Positions 7,651 to 16,799 are shown, counted from the first letter of the stretch. The stretch is DNA of 50,779 bases from an uncultured Eubacterium sp. (GCA_934358495.1 CAKRKO010000010.1:1-50779); one strand, 5' to 3'. Notes: generated from the letters alone by a model not told the origin. Numbers and translations are program-made.

Positions 7651-9075
7651 TTGAAAGCAATTATCACGTATTTTAAAAGTCTGAAATTTCGTATTTTTCT
7701 ATTGATTATTATATTTGGACTTGTTCCAACCTTTCTGTTGCGGGCTGGGATTTTGTCGGCTTATGAAAAGCGAGCGGTAGATACTCGTACCGTAGATATC
7801 ACAAGTCAGGCAAAATTGTTAGCCACACAGATTGTGGCAAATAATTATCTGCTAGATACCTCTGCACCAGGCATTAGCACACAATTAGATCAGCTTTCCA
7901 CAATTTATGACGGGCGTGTCATGTTGATTGACAATACATTCACGATTGTGAAAGATACATATGCACTGGATGAGCAGAAAACAATTCTGTCCGAAGAAGT
8001 AATACAAGCTTATGGCGGGGAAACAGTGCAAAAATATGATGCGGACAATCGTTATATTGAAATGACGCTTCCAATTAATGATGAATCCGGTAAACATGTA
8101 ATTGGCGTTATGTTGGTAAGTGTTTCTACAGATAGCATTGTGGCAACACTTGGCATTTTAAAGCAATATGCGCTAATGTTGCAATTTTTGGTAGCAGTAA
8201 TTGTTATAATTGCAGGATTTGCCGCATCCAGTGGACTGGTTCGACCATTTAAACGTCTGACAAAATCTATCAAAGATGTACAGGATGGCTATGAAGCAGA
8301 TTTTATCAGTGTCTATTCCTACTCTGAGACAGAAACAATCTCTGCAGCGTGTGACGAAATGTTGCAGCGATTGCAGACATTGGATGAGAGCCGACAGGAA
8401 TTTGTATCCAATGTTTCTCATGAGTTGAAAACGCCGTTGACATCTATGAAAGTTCTGGCGGATTCATTGATTGGACAGGAAGATATTCCAGTGGAACTTT
8501 ACAGGGAGTTTATGTCTGATATCGGAGACGAAATCGACCGTGAAAACAAGATTATCAACGATCTCCTTTCTCTTGTGAAAATGGACAAATCTGCAGGAAA
8601 TATCAACATTGCGAGCATACAGATTAATGAACTGTTAGAGCGTATTATGAAACGCCTGCGTCCAATTGCCCAGAAGCAGAATGTCGAATTGGTTATGGAG
8701 AGTTTTCGTCCGGTTGTCGCTGAGGTTGATGAGGTAAAATTGACACTGGCATTATCAAATCTGATTGAGAATGCTATTAAATATAATAAACCCGAAGGAT
8801 GGGTACATGTATCTTTGAATGCAGATCATCAGAATTTCTTTGTGACAGTGGAAGATAATGGTATTGGCATTCCAAAAGAAGCGCAGGATCGTATTTTTGA
8901 ACGATTTTACCGCGTAGATAAATCTCATTCACGTGAGATTGGTGGTACAGGTCTGGGACTTGCCATTGCACGAAATGCGATCCTCATGCATCGTGGTGCG
9001 ATCAAGGTACACAGTATGGAAGGGGAAGGAACAACCTTTACGGTGCGGATTCCTCTGACCTATATCGCAGGTTAA
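7651..9075 (+). CDS. Membrane sensor histidine kinase (PhoR/ResE-like)
   Basis: A 474-residue two-pass membrane kinase. TM1 is about residues 13-32, an extracytoplasmic sensor domain spans about 35-170, TM2 about 173-195, and a HAMP linker follows (LVRPFKRLTKSI). The H-box is FVSNVSHELKTPLTS with phospho-acceptor His257. The ATPase domain has the N box (LIENAIKYN), G1 box (DNGIGIP), F box (FERFYRVD) and G2 box (GGTGLGLAI). The sensor domain resembles a small PAS/Cache fold, but I cannot name a ligand. The start is TTG at 7651 after AGAGGTAG, 5 bp behind the response regulator stop. It should phosphorylate that regulator. Confidence 0.94.
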   Translation: MKAIITYFKSLKFRIFLLIIIFGLVPTFLLRAGILSAYEKRAVDTRTVDITSQAKLLATQIVANNYLLDTSAPGISTQLDQLSTIYDGRVMLIDNTFTIVKDTYALDEQKTILSEEVIQAYGGETVQKYDADNRYIEMTLPINDESGKHVIGVMLVSVSTDSIVATLGILKQYALMLQFLVAVIVIIAGFAASSGLVRPFKRLTKSIKDVQDGYEADFISVYSYSETETISAACDEMLQRLQTLDESRQEFVSNVSHELKTPLTSMKVLADSLIGQEDIPVELYREFMSDIGDEIDRENKIINDLLSLVKMDKSAGNINIASIQINELLERIMKRLRPIAQKQNVELVMESFRPVVAEVDEVKLTLALSNLIENAIKYNKPEGWVHVSLNADHQNFFVTVEDNGIGIPKEAQDRIFERFYRVDKSHSREIGGTGLGLAIARNAILMHRGAIKVHSMEGEGTTFTVRIPLTYIAG

Positions 9076-9090
9076 GATAAGGGGATATCT

Positions 9091-10077
9091 ATGAAAACTT
9101 GGAAACAAACAGGTGTTTTGTGTCTGGCTGTTTTATTAGCTTTCGGCGCTTTTGCCGGATGCGGGAAACACCAAAAGGAAAATACCGGATATACAATGTT
9201 TTATCTGAACAAACAGAAAACAAAAATTGTGAGCCAGTCTTATGAACCGACGGCATCAGACACAACGGATCTCATTGAAGAATTTATTAATCAGATGTCA
9301 GAAGAGACGGATGATGTGGATTATCAGAAAATCTTTCCGGATAATGTACAGATTGAGCGTTATGAATATACGGATCACCAGCTTTATCTGTATTTTAACA
9401 AGGCGTACAGCGATATTCCAGTTACGGAAGAGGTGCTTTGCCGTGGAGCTGTTGTCCACGATATGATGCAGATCCCGGATGTGGAAGGCGTGTCTTTCTA
9501 TGTCAACAATCTGCCCCTGATGGATGTAAACGGCAAGGAGGTCGGTATTCTCACCAATGATTCCTTTGTGGAAAATCCAGGGGAGAAAATCAACAATATT
9601 CAGGAGGCAAATCTGACATTATATTTTGCATCTTCAGCAGGAGATGGGCTGGTACGTGAGACACAACATGTGTATTATTCTAGTAATACATCTATTGAAA
9701 AACTGATTATGGAACGACTTCTTGATGGACCGAAATCTTCCAATGCAAGATCTGCCATACCGGAAAACACAGATTTGATAAGTGTATCTGTCATGGATGG
9801 TGTTTGTCTGGTAAATCTTGGAGATGGTTTTCTTACGCAGAATTTTGAAATCAAAGAAGATGTGATCATATATTCTATCGTAGATTCACTGACCGAGCTT
9901 GATACCATTAATACGGTACAGATTGCAGTTAATGGAAAAACAAATATCACATATCGTGAAAAAATGTCTTTAAGTGAACATTATAAGCGTGATCTGGATC
10001 TTGTCACAGAAGAGGGTGACGATGTGGAAGTCGTACAGAAACAGGAGAAGGAGGGTATACTTGATTCTGGACAATAG
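9091..10077 (+). CDS. GerMN-domain lipoprotein
   Basis: A 328-residue exported protein. The N-terminus is a signal peptide ending in GAFAGCGK, a plausible lipobox with Cys at about residue 26. Two GerMN (sporulation/germination) domains follow: about 40-150 (DLIEEFINQMSE, YLYFNKAYSDIP) and about 175-280 (LTLYFASSAGDGL, KLIMERLLDGP, CLVNLGDGFL). The C-terminal 30 residues are acidic and low in complexity. GerMN lipoproteins occur beside sensor kinases (LpqB/MtrAB in Actinobacteria is the known analogy), so it may modulate the preceding kinase from outside the membrane. That link is inference. Its last 17 bp overlap the comEC start. Confidence 0.88.
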   Translation: MKTWKQTGVLCLAVLLAFGAFAGCGKHQKENTGYTMFYLNKQKTKIVSQSYEPTASDTTDLIEEFINQMSEETDDVDYQKIFPDNVQIERYEYTDHQLYLYFNKAYSDIPVTEEVLCRGAVVHDMMQIPDVEGVSFYVNNLPLMDVNGKEVGILTNDSFVENPGEKINNIQEANLTLYFASSAGDGLVRETQHVYYSSNTSIEKLIMERLLDGPKSSNARSAIPENTDLISVSVMDGVCLVNLGDGFLTQNFEIKEDVIIYSIVDSLTELDTINTVQIAVNGKTNITYREKMSLSEHYKRDLDLVTEEGDDVEVVQKQEKEGILDSGQ

Positions 10078-12448
10078 ACGACATATCTGCCTGTGTGCAA
10101 CTGCATTGGCTGCCGGAATTCTGCTGACCGGTGAAAAATCGGTCTGGCATCTGATTCCGGCAGTTTTTCTATTAGCAGGTTGCGTTGCAGGCATAGTGCA
10201 GCGGGGTAGTACATCCCATTTGGAAAAGAGGATCATGTTTGTAGTCCTTGCAGGATGCTGCATATTTGGTGCTGTCCGAACCAGACAGCGCATAACATCT
10301 TATTCCGAACGGCAGGCAGTCGTTCATGATCATTCGCAGGTCAAAATCAGCGGTGTAGTAAGCCGCAAAGAAATAAAATCTGATTCTTATCTATACCATA
10401 TCAGACAAACATATCTTAACTCAAATCAAAAGCCTGTTTTTCTTGGGCATATGATTGTATCAAATGAAACGGATGACATTCCGGTGGGAGCATCAGTTAT
10501 CGCATCCGGTAACATTCAGTTATTTTCCAGTGCGCGCAACGATGGCAATTTTGACTTTGCTGCATATTACAGACAGTTAAATATTTTATGCCGAATGACT
10601 GCGGACAGTATGGAACAAAAGAGTACACCACATTTCCCTTGTGGCGAAATTCTGTATCGACTGCAAAAGGAAATGGTTCAGGTGTATACCGAACATTTGA
10701 ATGAACGGGATGCAGGAATCCTGTGTACGCTTGTAGCTGGAAGCAAATCGCAGTTAGATCCGGACACCAGACAGATGTATCAGAATGCGGGAATTTCGCA
10801 TTTGCTGTCCGTTTCAGGTTTACATATTTCCATTCTTGGATTTGGAATTTACCGTCTGCTTCGCAGACTTCGCAGATCCTATCCTGTTTCTGCGACTGTC
10901 AGTATTGTACTGGTTTTCTGCTTTGCCTATATGAGTGGTTTTGGTGTGCCAGCCCGCAGAGCAGTGATCATGTATCTGTGTATGATGGGAGCACAGGTGC
11001 TTGGCAGAACGTATGAAGCTGCCAACGGACTGGCGCTGGCGGCCATTCTGTTACTGTCTGGAAATCCGCTGTTCCTGGAGCAGAGCGGTTTCCTGTTTTC
11101 TTTTACAGCAATGCTTGCCATTGTAATGTATAGCATTTTATTCCGGGATACAGGATGGAAAGAGCAAACAAAAGAAGAGAAGCAAATCACATGGAAGCGC
11201 TTTCTGCAAGATAAAGTATTAATACCACTGAAAAATAATTGTCTGTTCAGCCTGTGGTTACAGATCTGGCTGTTGCCATTAACGGCCTGGTTTTACTATG
11301 AAGTTCCGATTTATTCCCTCTTTTTAAATCTTCTGGTGCTTCCGTTGAGCAGCTGGCTGTTAGGCGGTGGACTGATTGCTGCCTTGATCTACCCAAAACT
11401 GTCTTATCTTGCAGGATGGATATTAGTGGGATGCCATGGGATTTTAGATTTTTATGAAATGGGAATGAAGCTTCTTCGGCATTTGCCCGGAAATCTGCTT
11501 TTGACTGGGCAGCCGGAGCTATGGTGTATGATGGTTTATTATCTTTTCCTCGCAATATTCTGTATCTGGAAGTGCAGACATCGGGACAGTGCAGATGTTA
11601 GAAAACATGTGATTTTTTACGGAATGTGCGGTGCATTATTGACAGGAACGTTACTGTTTCATCCAGAGGAAATACCGGGGATCTACATGCTGGATGTGGG
11701 ACAGGGGGATGGCTTGTTTCTGACCGATGGAACCGGTATGAGAGTGTACATCGACGGTGGAAGCAGTTCGGAAAATGCTGTTGGGACGTATCGCATACTG
11801 CCGTTTTTGAAGTATCACCGGGCTGGAAGCATTGATGCCTGGATCGTTACCCATCCGGATGCAGATCATATATCAGGTTTACTGGAAATTCTGGAGACAG
11901 ATTACCCGATCAGACAGCTGATTCTGGCCAAAGCGCAGGCAGATCAGGAGGTTTGTCAGGAATTGATCACTCTGGCCCAGGAAAAAGGTACCGATATTAA
12001 ATATGCCATTACAGGAAGCGAGCTGAATTTACAGGATATGCAACTGCACTGTCTGTATCCGGATGCACAGGAGACAGCCGCAGATATCAATGGATTGTGT
12101 CAGGTATGGGAGCTGCAAAGCCATGGATTTTCCATGTTGTTTACCGGGGATATCGGGGAAGAGCAAGAAACATTATTGTCGGAACGCAACAGCCTGCAGC
12201 CAGTTACGGTTTTAAAAGTGGCTCATCACGGTTCCCGCTATTCTAGCAGTGAAGCGTTTCTGGAACGTATACAGCCTGAAATTGCACTTATTTCCAGCAG
12301 TGCGCGGAATCGTTATCATCATCCGTCACCGGAGACCATAGAGCGTCTGCAGAAACATGACTGTGAGATTTACTGTACCAAAGATCAGGGACAGTTATCC
12401 ATATTATACTGGGAAGGGCAGTGGATATTAAAAAAATATATCAAGTGA
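10061..12448 (+). CDS. comEC: ComEC/Rec2 DNA uptake channel
   Basis: ComEC forms the membrane channel that carries single-stranded DNA into the cytoplasm during transformation. The 795-residue protein has an N-terminal two-helix and OB-like DUF4131 region (about 1-190), the polytopic Competence domain (about 200-500, with GISHLLSVSGLHI), and a C-terminal metallo-beta-lactamase domain (about 545-790, with LDVGQGDG, THPDADHISG and VAHHGSRYSS). All three parts are present, so it looks intact. I chose TTG at 10061 because AGGAGG at 10049-10054 is 6 nt upstream and the protein then begins just before the first helix; reading back to 9974 adds a basic non-homologous stretch. It is the last gene of the comEA operon. 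Confidence 0.93.
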   Translation: MILDNRRHICLCATALAAGILLTGEKSVWHLIPAVFLLAGCVAGIVQRGSTSHLEKRIMFVVLAGCCIFGAVRTRQRITSYSERQAVVHDHSQVKISGVVSRKEIKSDSYLYHIRQTYLNSNQKPVFLGHMIVSNETDDIPVGASVIASGNIQLFSSARNDGNFDFAAYYRQLNILCRMTADSMEQKSTPHFPCGEILYRLQKEMVQVYTEHLNERDAGILCTLVAGSKSQLDPDTRQMYQNAGISHLLSVSGLHISILGFGIYRLLRRLRRSYPVSATVSIVLVFCFAYMSGFGVPARRAVIMYLCMMGAQVLGRTYEAANGLALAAILLLSGNPLFLEQSGFLFSFTAMLAIVMYSILFRDTGWKEQTKEEKQITWKRFLQDKVLIPLKNNCLFSLWLQIWLLPLTAWFYYEVPIYSLFLNLLVLPLSSWLLGGGLIAALIYPKLSYLAGWILVGCHGILDFYEMGMKLLRHLPGNLLLTGQPELWCMMVYYLFLAIFCIWKCRHRDSADVRKHVIFYGMCGALLTGTLLFHPEEIPGIYMLDVGQGDGLFLTDGTGMRVYIDGGSSSENAVGTYRILPFLKYHRAGSIDAWIVTHPDADHISGLLEILETDYPIRQLILAKAQADQEVCQELITLAQEKGTDIKYAITGSELNLQDMQLHCLYPDAQETAADINGLCQVWELQSHGFSMLFTGDIGEEQETLLSERNSLQPVTVLKVAHHGSRYSSSEAFLERIQPEIALISSSARNRYHHPSPETIERLQKHDCEIYCTKDQGQLSILYWEGQWILKKYIK

Positions 12449-12560
12449 ATGATAAGCCCAATTTCTATAGAGAATGAATCAACAGAAGTAAATGAGCAAT
12501 GGAATTTCATCTCCCATCTCATATAAATCCCCGCTCCATCTGGTTATATGCACTAAACAG

Positions 12561-12572
12561 CTGTCTTGACAG
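12561..12572. promoter_or_regulatory. Candidate operator over the nadB -35 box
   Basis: CTGTC-TT-GACAG is a perfect inverted repeat of five bases per arm that covers the nadB -35 hexamer. A repressor bound here would block the promoter. NAD synthesis genes in Firmicutes are commonly repressed by NiaR (YrxA) in response to nicotinate, at operators containing TGTCTTGACA-like half-sites as far as I recall. The identity of the regulator is inference. Confidence 0.45.
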
Positions 12573-12594
12573 TTGTAAACTATGATAGTATAAT
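12566..12594 (+). promoter_or_regulatory. nadB promoter (sigma-A consensus)
   Basis: TTGACA at 12566-12571 and TATAAT at 12589-12594 are perfect consensus hexamers with 17 bp between them. Transcription should start near 12601, about 25 nt before nadB, leaving a short leader with the ribosome site AGAGG. Confidence 0.88.
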
Positions 12595-12625
12595 GGCGAA
12601 AGCATTATAAAGAGGAAAAACTATT

Positions 12626-13912
12626 ATGAGAGAATATTATGACGTCATTATCGTTGGCACTGGTGCAGCCGGTTTGTACTGTGCCTTAAATCTGCCAGAT
12701 CGCAAACGAATTTTAATGATTACAAAACAGGAAGCCGATCAGTCAGATTCTTTTCTGGCGCAGGGCGGTATCTGCATGCTGCGCGGGGAAGATGATTACA
12801 AAAATTACTTTGAAGATACCATGCGCGCAGGACATTATGAGAACGATGAACGTGCAGTAGATCTGATGATACGCAGTTCAAACAGTATCATCCGTGATCT
12901 GGTACAGCGAAAAGTCGATTTTACCAGAGATGATACAGGAAATCTGATGTTTACGAGAGAAGCTGCGCATTCTCAGCCGCGTATTTTATTCCATGAGGAT
13001 ATTACCGGCAAACAGATCACCCAGACATTATTAAATGAAGTAAAGACAAAACCAAATATAGAAATCTGTGAATATATGACAATGGTAGATCTGATCGCAA
13101 ATGACAATGTCTGCGGTGGAATCATTATCATGGATCAGGACAATCAGGTTTATCCAGTTTATGCACAGCATGTGGTTCTGGCCTGCGGCGGACTTGGCGG
13201 TCTGTATCAGAATTCCACGAATTTTCCACATATTACCGGAGATGCCCTTGGAATTGCGTTAAAGCATCAAATTCAGCTGGAGCACATGGATTACATACAG
13301 ATTCATCCGACAACTTTATATTCAAAAAAACCAGGACGCAGATTTCTTGTGTCAGAATCTGTCCGCGGAGAGGGCGCATTACTGCTGGATAAAAACGGTC
13401 TGCGCTTTACCGATGAATTACAGCCAAGAGATATGGTGAGTCAGGCTATTTTTGCCCAGATGGAAAAAGAAGGTTCTGCCCATGTCTGGGAGGATATGCG
13501 TCCGCTCGGAAAAGATACAATTTTGAAACATTTCCCGAATATTTATCAGCAGTGTCTGGAGGAAGGATATGATCCTTGCAAAGAGCCGATTCCGGTTGTT
13601 CCGGCACAGCATTATTTTATGGGAGGTATCAAAGTAGACCTTGGAAGCCGCACTACCATGAAGGGTCTGTATGCCTGTGGGGAGACAAGCTGTAACGGTG
13701 TACACGGCAAAAACCGTCTGGCAAGCAATTCCCTGTTGGAGTCACTGGTATTTGCCCGCAGAGCGGCGGATGATATTTTGTTTGGAACACAGGAAAAGTA
13801 TGAAGGCGCACCAGTAGATATTCAAAAATACGAGGATCGAGACCAGATTTTATCTGAATATCATACTGCAGTACGAAATGAGATTGAGAGGGTAAAAAAC
13901 AGTCATGAATGA
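12626..13912 (+). CDS. nadB: L-aspartate oxidase
   Basis: FAD enzyme that oxidises L-aspartate to iminoaspartate, the first step of de novo NAD synthesis; anaerobes use fumarate rather than oxygen as electron acceptor. The 428-residue protein has the FAD motif VGTGAAGLYCAL (about residues 10-21), SDSFLAQGGI, the substrate-pocket segments HPTTLY and SESVRGEGALL, and the C-terminal FAD loop GKNRLASNSLLESLVFA. It is shorter than the roughly 540-residue enterobacterial enzyme because the C-terminal helical domain is reduced, as in many clostridial forms. It heads nadB-nadC-nadA and overlaps nadC by 8 bp. Confidence 0.95.
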   Translation: MREYYDVIIVGTGAAGLYCALNLPDRKRILMITKQEADQSDSFLAQGGICMLRGEDDYKNYFEDTMRAGHYENDERAVDLMIRSSNSIIRDLVQRKVDFTRDDTGNLMFTREAAHSQPRILFHEDITGKQITQTLLNEVKTKPNIEICEYMTMVDLIANDNVCGGIIIMDQDNQVYPVYAQHVVLACGGLGGLYQNSTNFPHITGDALGIALKHQIQLEHMDYIQIHPTTLYSKKPGRRFLVSESVRGEGALLLDKNGLRFTDELQPRDMVSQAIFAQMEKEGSAHVWEDMRPLGKDTILKHFPNIYQQCLEEGYDPCKEPIPVVPAQHYFMGGIKVDLGSRTTMKGLYACGETSCNGVHGKNRLASNSLLESLVFARRAADDILFGTQEKYEGAPVDIQKYEDRDQILSEYHTAVRNEIERVKNSHE

Positions 13913-14756
13913 TATAACGATGAAACTGCAGGCGGACAATCTGATCCGCCTTGCCTTGCAGGAAGATATTACAAGTGAAGATGTGTCCACAAATGCGGTA
14001 ATGCCGACGGCTCAGCCCGGCGAAGTGGAACTGATTGCAAAGGAAGACGGCGTAATCGCAGGTCTTGATGTTTACGCAAGAGTCTTTTATCTACTGGATC
14101 CTGAGACAAAAGTTACTTTTCACTGCAAAGACGGAGATACTGTAAAAAAAGGTCAGCTCATGGCTGTGGTACAAGGCGATATCCGTGTACTTCTTTCCGG
14201 TGAGCGTGTCGCATTAAATTATCTGCAGCGTATGAGTGGAATCGCAACCTACACAAGACAGGTCGCTGACCTGTTGAAAGGCAGCAATGTAACACTTCTT
14301 GACACCAGAAAAACAACGCCAAACTGCCGTATTTTTGAAAAATATGCTGTCCGTGTGGGTGGCGGCTGTAACCACCGCTATAATCTGTCCGATGGTGTTT
14401 TGTTAAAAGATAACCATATCGGAGCTGCCGGAAGCATTACAAAAGCAATTCAGCTGGCAAAAGCCTATGCGCCGTTTGTACGGAAAATTGAGATTGAGGT
14501 AGAGACACTGAACCAGGTACAAGAGGCGGTAGAAGCTGGTGCTGACATCATCATGCTGGATAACATGACACCGGAGGTGATGAAAGCGGCTGTAGTATTG
14601 ATCGATGGCCGTGCACAGACAGAGTGCTCCGGTAATATCACAAAAGAAAATATTGCAAAAATCTGTGAGATTGGTGTGGATTTTGTATCCAGCGGTGCGC
14701 TGACACATTCTGCTCCGATTCTGGATATTTCCATGAAACATTTACATGCAATTTAA
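13905..14756 (+). CDS. nadC: Nicotinate-nucleotide pyrophosphorylase (quinolinate phosphoribosyltransferase)
   Basis: Joins quinolinate to phosphoribosyl pyrophosphate with loss of CO2 to give nicotinate mononucleotide. The 283-residue protein has the N-terminal alpha/beta domain (LALQEDITSEDVST), GERVALNYLQRMSGIAT, the PRPP and quinolinate binding signature LLDTRKTTPNCR (about 125-136), GGGCNHRYNLSDGVLLKDNH and the barrel motifs IEVET and IMLDNM. Length is normal. Its start lies inside the end of nadB, consistent with coupled translation, and nadA follows 21 bp later. Confidence 0.96.
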   Translation: MNDITMKLQADNLIRLALQEDITSEDVSTNAVMPTAQPGEVELIAKEDGVIAGLDVYARVFYLLDPETKVTFHCKDGDTVKKGQLMAVVQGDIRVLLSGERVALNYLQRMSGIATYTRQVADLLKGSNVTLLDTRKTTPNCRIFEKYAVRVGGGCNHRYNLSDGVLLKDNHIGAAGSITKAIQLAKAYAPFVRKIEIEVETLNQVQEAVEAGADIIMLDNMTPEVMKAAVVLIDGRAQTECSGNITKENIAKICEIGVDFVSSGALTHSAPILDISMKHLHAI

Positions 14757-14777
14757 TTTGGAAAGCGAGAAAGTGAA

Positions 14778-15695
14778 ATGACAATAGCAGAAATACAGCA
14801 GGAAATTATGCGAATGAAAAAAGAGCAGGATGTCTGTATCCTGGCGCATGCCTATCAGGGACAGGATATTCTGGAGGTTGCCGATTACATGGGAGATTCC
14901 TATGGTTTAAGCGTACAGGCATCCAAAAGCAACTGTAAAGGTGTTATTATGTGCGGTGTCCGTTTTATGGCAGAGACATGCAAGATTTTAAGCCCGGAGA
15001 AGAAAGTGTGGCTGGCAAATCCAACGGCAGGATGTCCAATGGCTGAGCAGCTTGATCTGAACTTCCTTCGTGCGTTAAAACAAAAATATCCGAATCACGC
15101 AGTTGTGGCATACATCAATACCACTTCAGAGTTAAAGACAGAGTGTGATGTCTGTGTAACATCTTCTTCTGCTGTGGAAATCTGTAAAAAACTGGATGCC
15201 GATAAGATTTTATTTATCCCAGATCCGAATCTTGGCCGTTATGTAGCTCAGCAGATTCCGGAGAAAGAATTTGCTTTTTACACCGGCGGATGTCCACGTC
15301 ATATGATCGTGACTCCGGATCACGTCAGAAAGGCAAAAGAACTGCATCCGGATGCGCTGCTTCTGGTTCACCCGGAATGCCGTCAGGAAGTGGTAGAACA
15401 GGCGGATTATGTTGGATCTACCACAGGCATTATGAATTTTGCAAAAAAATCCGATTACAAAGAGTTTATCATTGGTACGGAAAACAGTATTGTACAGCAT
15501 CTGCAGTTTGACTGCCCGGATAAGCAGTTCTATCCGTTGACGGTACAGCTTACCTGCATGAATATGAAGATTACTACACTGATGGATATTTATAACTGTC
15601 TGAAAGGCTGCGGTGGCGAAGAAATTACACTTCTGGATCATGTGATGGAAGGCGCTGGCCGATGCATTCACCGCATGGTGGAACTTGGCGGCTGA
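14778..15695 (+). CDS. nadA: Quinolinate synthase (4Fe-4S)
   Basis: Condenses iminoaspartate from NadB with dihydroxyacetone phosphate to quinolinate, using an oxygen-sensitive 4Fe-4S cluster. The 305-residue protein has the three cluster cysteines in expected settings: Cys86 in TAGCPMAE, Cys201 in HPECRQ and Cys260 in TCMNMK. Substrate motifs HAYQGQDI, DSYGLS, YINTTSELK, TSSSAV and PDPNLG are present. Length matches the compact three-domain NadA. It is the last gene of the nad operon and is followed by a strong terminator. Confidence 0.96.
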   Translation: MTIAEIQQEIMRMKKEQDVCILAHAYQGQDILEVADYMGDSYGLSVQASKSNCKGVIMCGVRFMAETCKILSPEKKVWLANPTAGCPMAEQLDLNFLRALKQKYPNHAVVAYINTTSELKTECDVCVTSSSAVEICKKLDADKILFIPDPNLGRYVAQQIPEKEFAFYTGGCPRHMIVTPDHVRKAKELHPDALLLVHPECRQEVVEQADYVGSTTGIMNFAKKSDYKEFIIGTENSIVQHLQFDCPDKQFYPLTVQLTCMNMKITTLMDIYNCLKGCGGEEITLLDHVMEGAGRCIHRMVELGG

Positions 15696-15757
15696 TTGAC
15701 TCATGGGACTGTGTTAACTGCACTTAATCAGTAATTTATAACATTGCGAATACTTAG

Positions 15758-15790
15758 GGCGGGAGAGATTTTTCTTTCCCGCCTTGTGTT
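15758..15790 (+). terminator. Rho-independent terminator after nadA
   Basis: GGCGGGAGAG at 15758-15767 pairs with CTTTCCCGCC at 15774-15783 (10 pairs with one G-T), with a six-base loop, followed by TTGTGTTTTT. It ends the nadBCA transcript 60 bp after nadA. Confidence 0.85.
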
Positions 15791-15812
15791 TTTCACGGAT
15801 TCATATTATACT
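15784..15812 (+). promoter_or_regulatory. Candidate holA promoter giving a leaderless mRNA
   Basis: TTGTGT at 15784-15789 and TATACT at 15807-15812 are 17 bp apart. The predicted start of transcription is at about 15819-15820, on the A of the holA ATG, and no Shine-Dalgarno precedes that ATG. The -35 box lies in the T-tail of the nadA terminator. The -35 match is weak and the -10 match is good. Confidence 0.45.
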
Positions 15813-15819
15813 TTGATAC

Positions 15820-16797
15820 ATGAAAACATTACAGGAAGATTTAAAAACGGGAAATTTTAAACATTGTTATCTGCTATACGGAGAAGAACCTTACCTGGTT
15901 CAGCAGTATAAAAACCGTCTGAAAAATGCCTTGTCCGTAGAAGGAGACACGATGAATACTTCGATATTTTCCGGGAAAGACATCCGGCCGGAGGCACTGA
16001 TCGATCTTTCGGAGACATTACCTTTTTTTGCGGAGCACCGTGTCATTCTGGTGGAAAACAGCGGATTTTTCAAAAAAAGTACGGAAGAACTGGCTGCATA
16101 CATGGGAGAACTTCCGGAAACGTCCTATTTTGTCTTTGTGGAAGAAGAAGTGGACAAGCGCGGAAAAATGTACAAGCAGGTCAAAAAGTATGGCAGCGTG
16201 GTAGAATTCAAACGCCAGACAGACGCCGTTCTGATGCAGTGGATTCTCGGAACACTGAAAAAAGAAAATAAAAGGATCACCCGTTCGGTTATGGAACTGT
16301 TTTTGAGTAAGACAGGTAACGATATGGAACTGATCACCCAGGAACTGGAAAAACTGCTTTGCTATACCATGGAAAAAGAAGTGATCGAGGCAGAAGACGT
16401 GGAGGCTATCTGTGCCAATCAGATCAGTGGCAAGATTTTTGATATGGTGGATGCCATTGGACGCAAAGAGAAAAAAAAAGCACTGGATCTGTATTATGAC
16501 CTTCTGATGCTGAAAGAACCTGCCATGCGCATCCTTTTTCTGATCACCCGCCATTTCCAGATCCTGATGCAGCTGCGTGAGATGGCCGGCGGCGGATTTG
16601 ATTATAAGAGCATGGCTTCCAAGGTCGGTGTACCGGAATTTGCCGTGCGCAAATATACCGGGCAGGCCCGGGCTTTTGATAGCCTGAGACTGGAAGAAAT
16701 TATGCGGGAGTGTGTACAAACGGAGGAGAATATCAAAACCGGTCAAATGGGAGACCAGCTTGCGGTAGAATTACTGATTATTTCCACGATGCAATGA
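15820..16797 (+). CDS. holA: DNA polymerase III delta subunit
   Basis: Subunit of the clamp loader that opens the beta sliding clamp during replication. The 325-residue protein has the family N-terminus (CYLLYGEEPYLVQQYKNRL, about 13-31), the beta-binding region around LPFFAEHRVILVENSGFF (about 65-82), and the C-terminal collar helices (ILFLITRHFQILMQLREM, AVRKYTGQARAF). The start matches the family start although no ribosome-binding site precedes it; the candidate promoter ends at the ATG itself. In Bacillus, holA follows comEC; here nadBCA with its own promoter and terminator separates the two. Confidence 0.94.
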   Translation: MKTLQEDLKTGNFKHCYLLYGEEPYLVQQYKNRLKNALSVEGDTMNTSIFSGKDIRPEALIDLSETLPFFAEHRVILVENSGFFKKSTEELAAYMGELPETSYFVFVEEEVDKRGKMYKQVKKYGSVVEFKRQTDAVLMQWILGTLKKENKRITRSVMELFLSKTGNDMELITQELEKLLCYTMEKEVIEAEDVEAICANQISGKIFDMVDAIGRKEKKKALDLYYDLLMLKEPAMRILFLITRHFQILMQLREMAGGGFDYKSMASKVGVPEFAVRKYTGQARAFDSLRLEEIMRECVQTEENIKTGQMGDQLAVELLIISTMQ

Positions 16798-16799
16798 TT

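Noticed and set aside
16018..16746. 242-codon open frame on the minus strand inside holA
   Set aside because: It is antisense to a well supported HolA, is Phe/His/Leu-rich as expected for a shadow frame and has no ribosome site.
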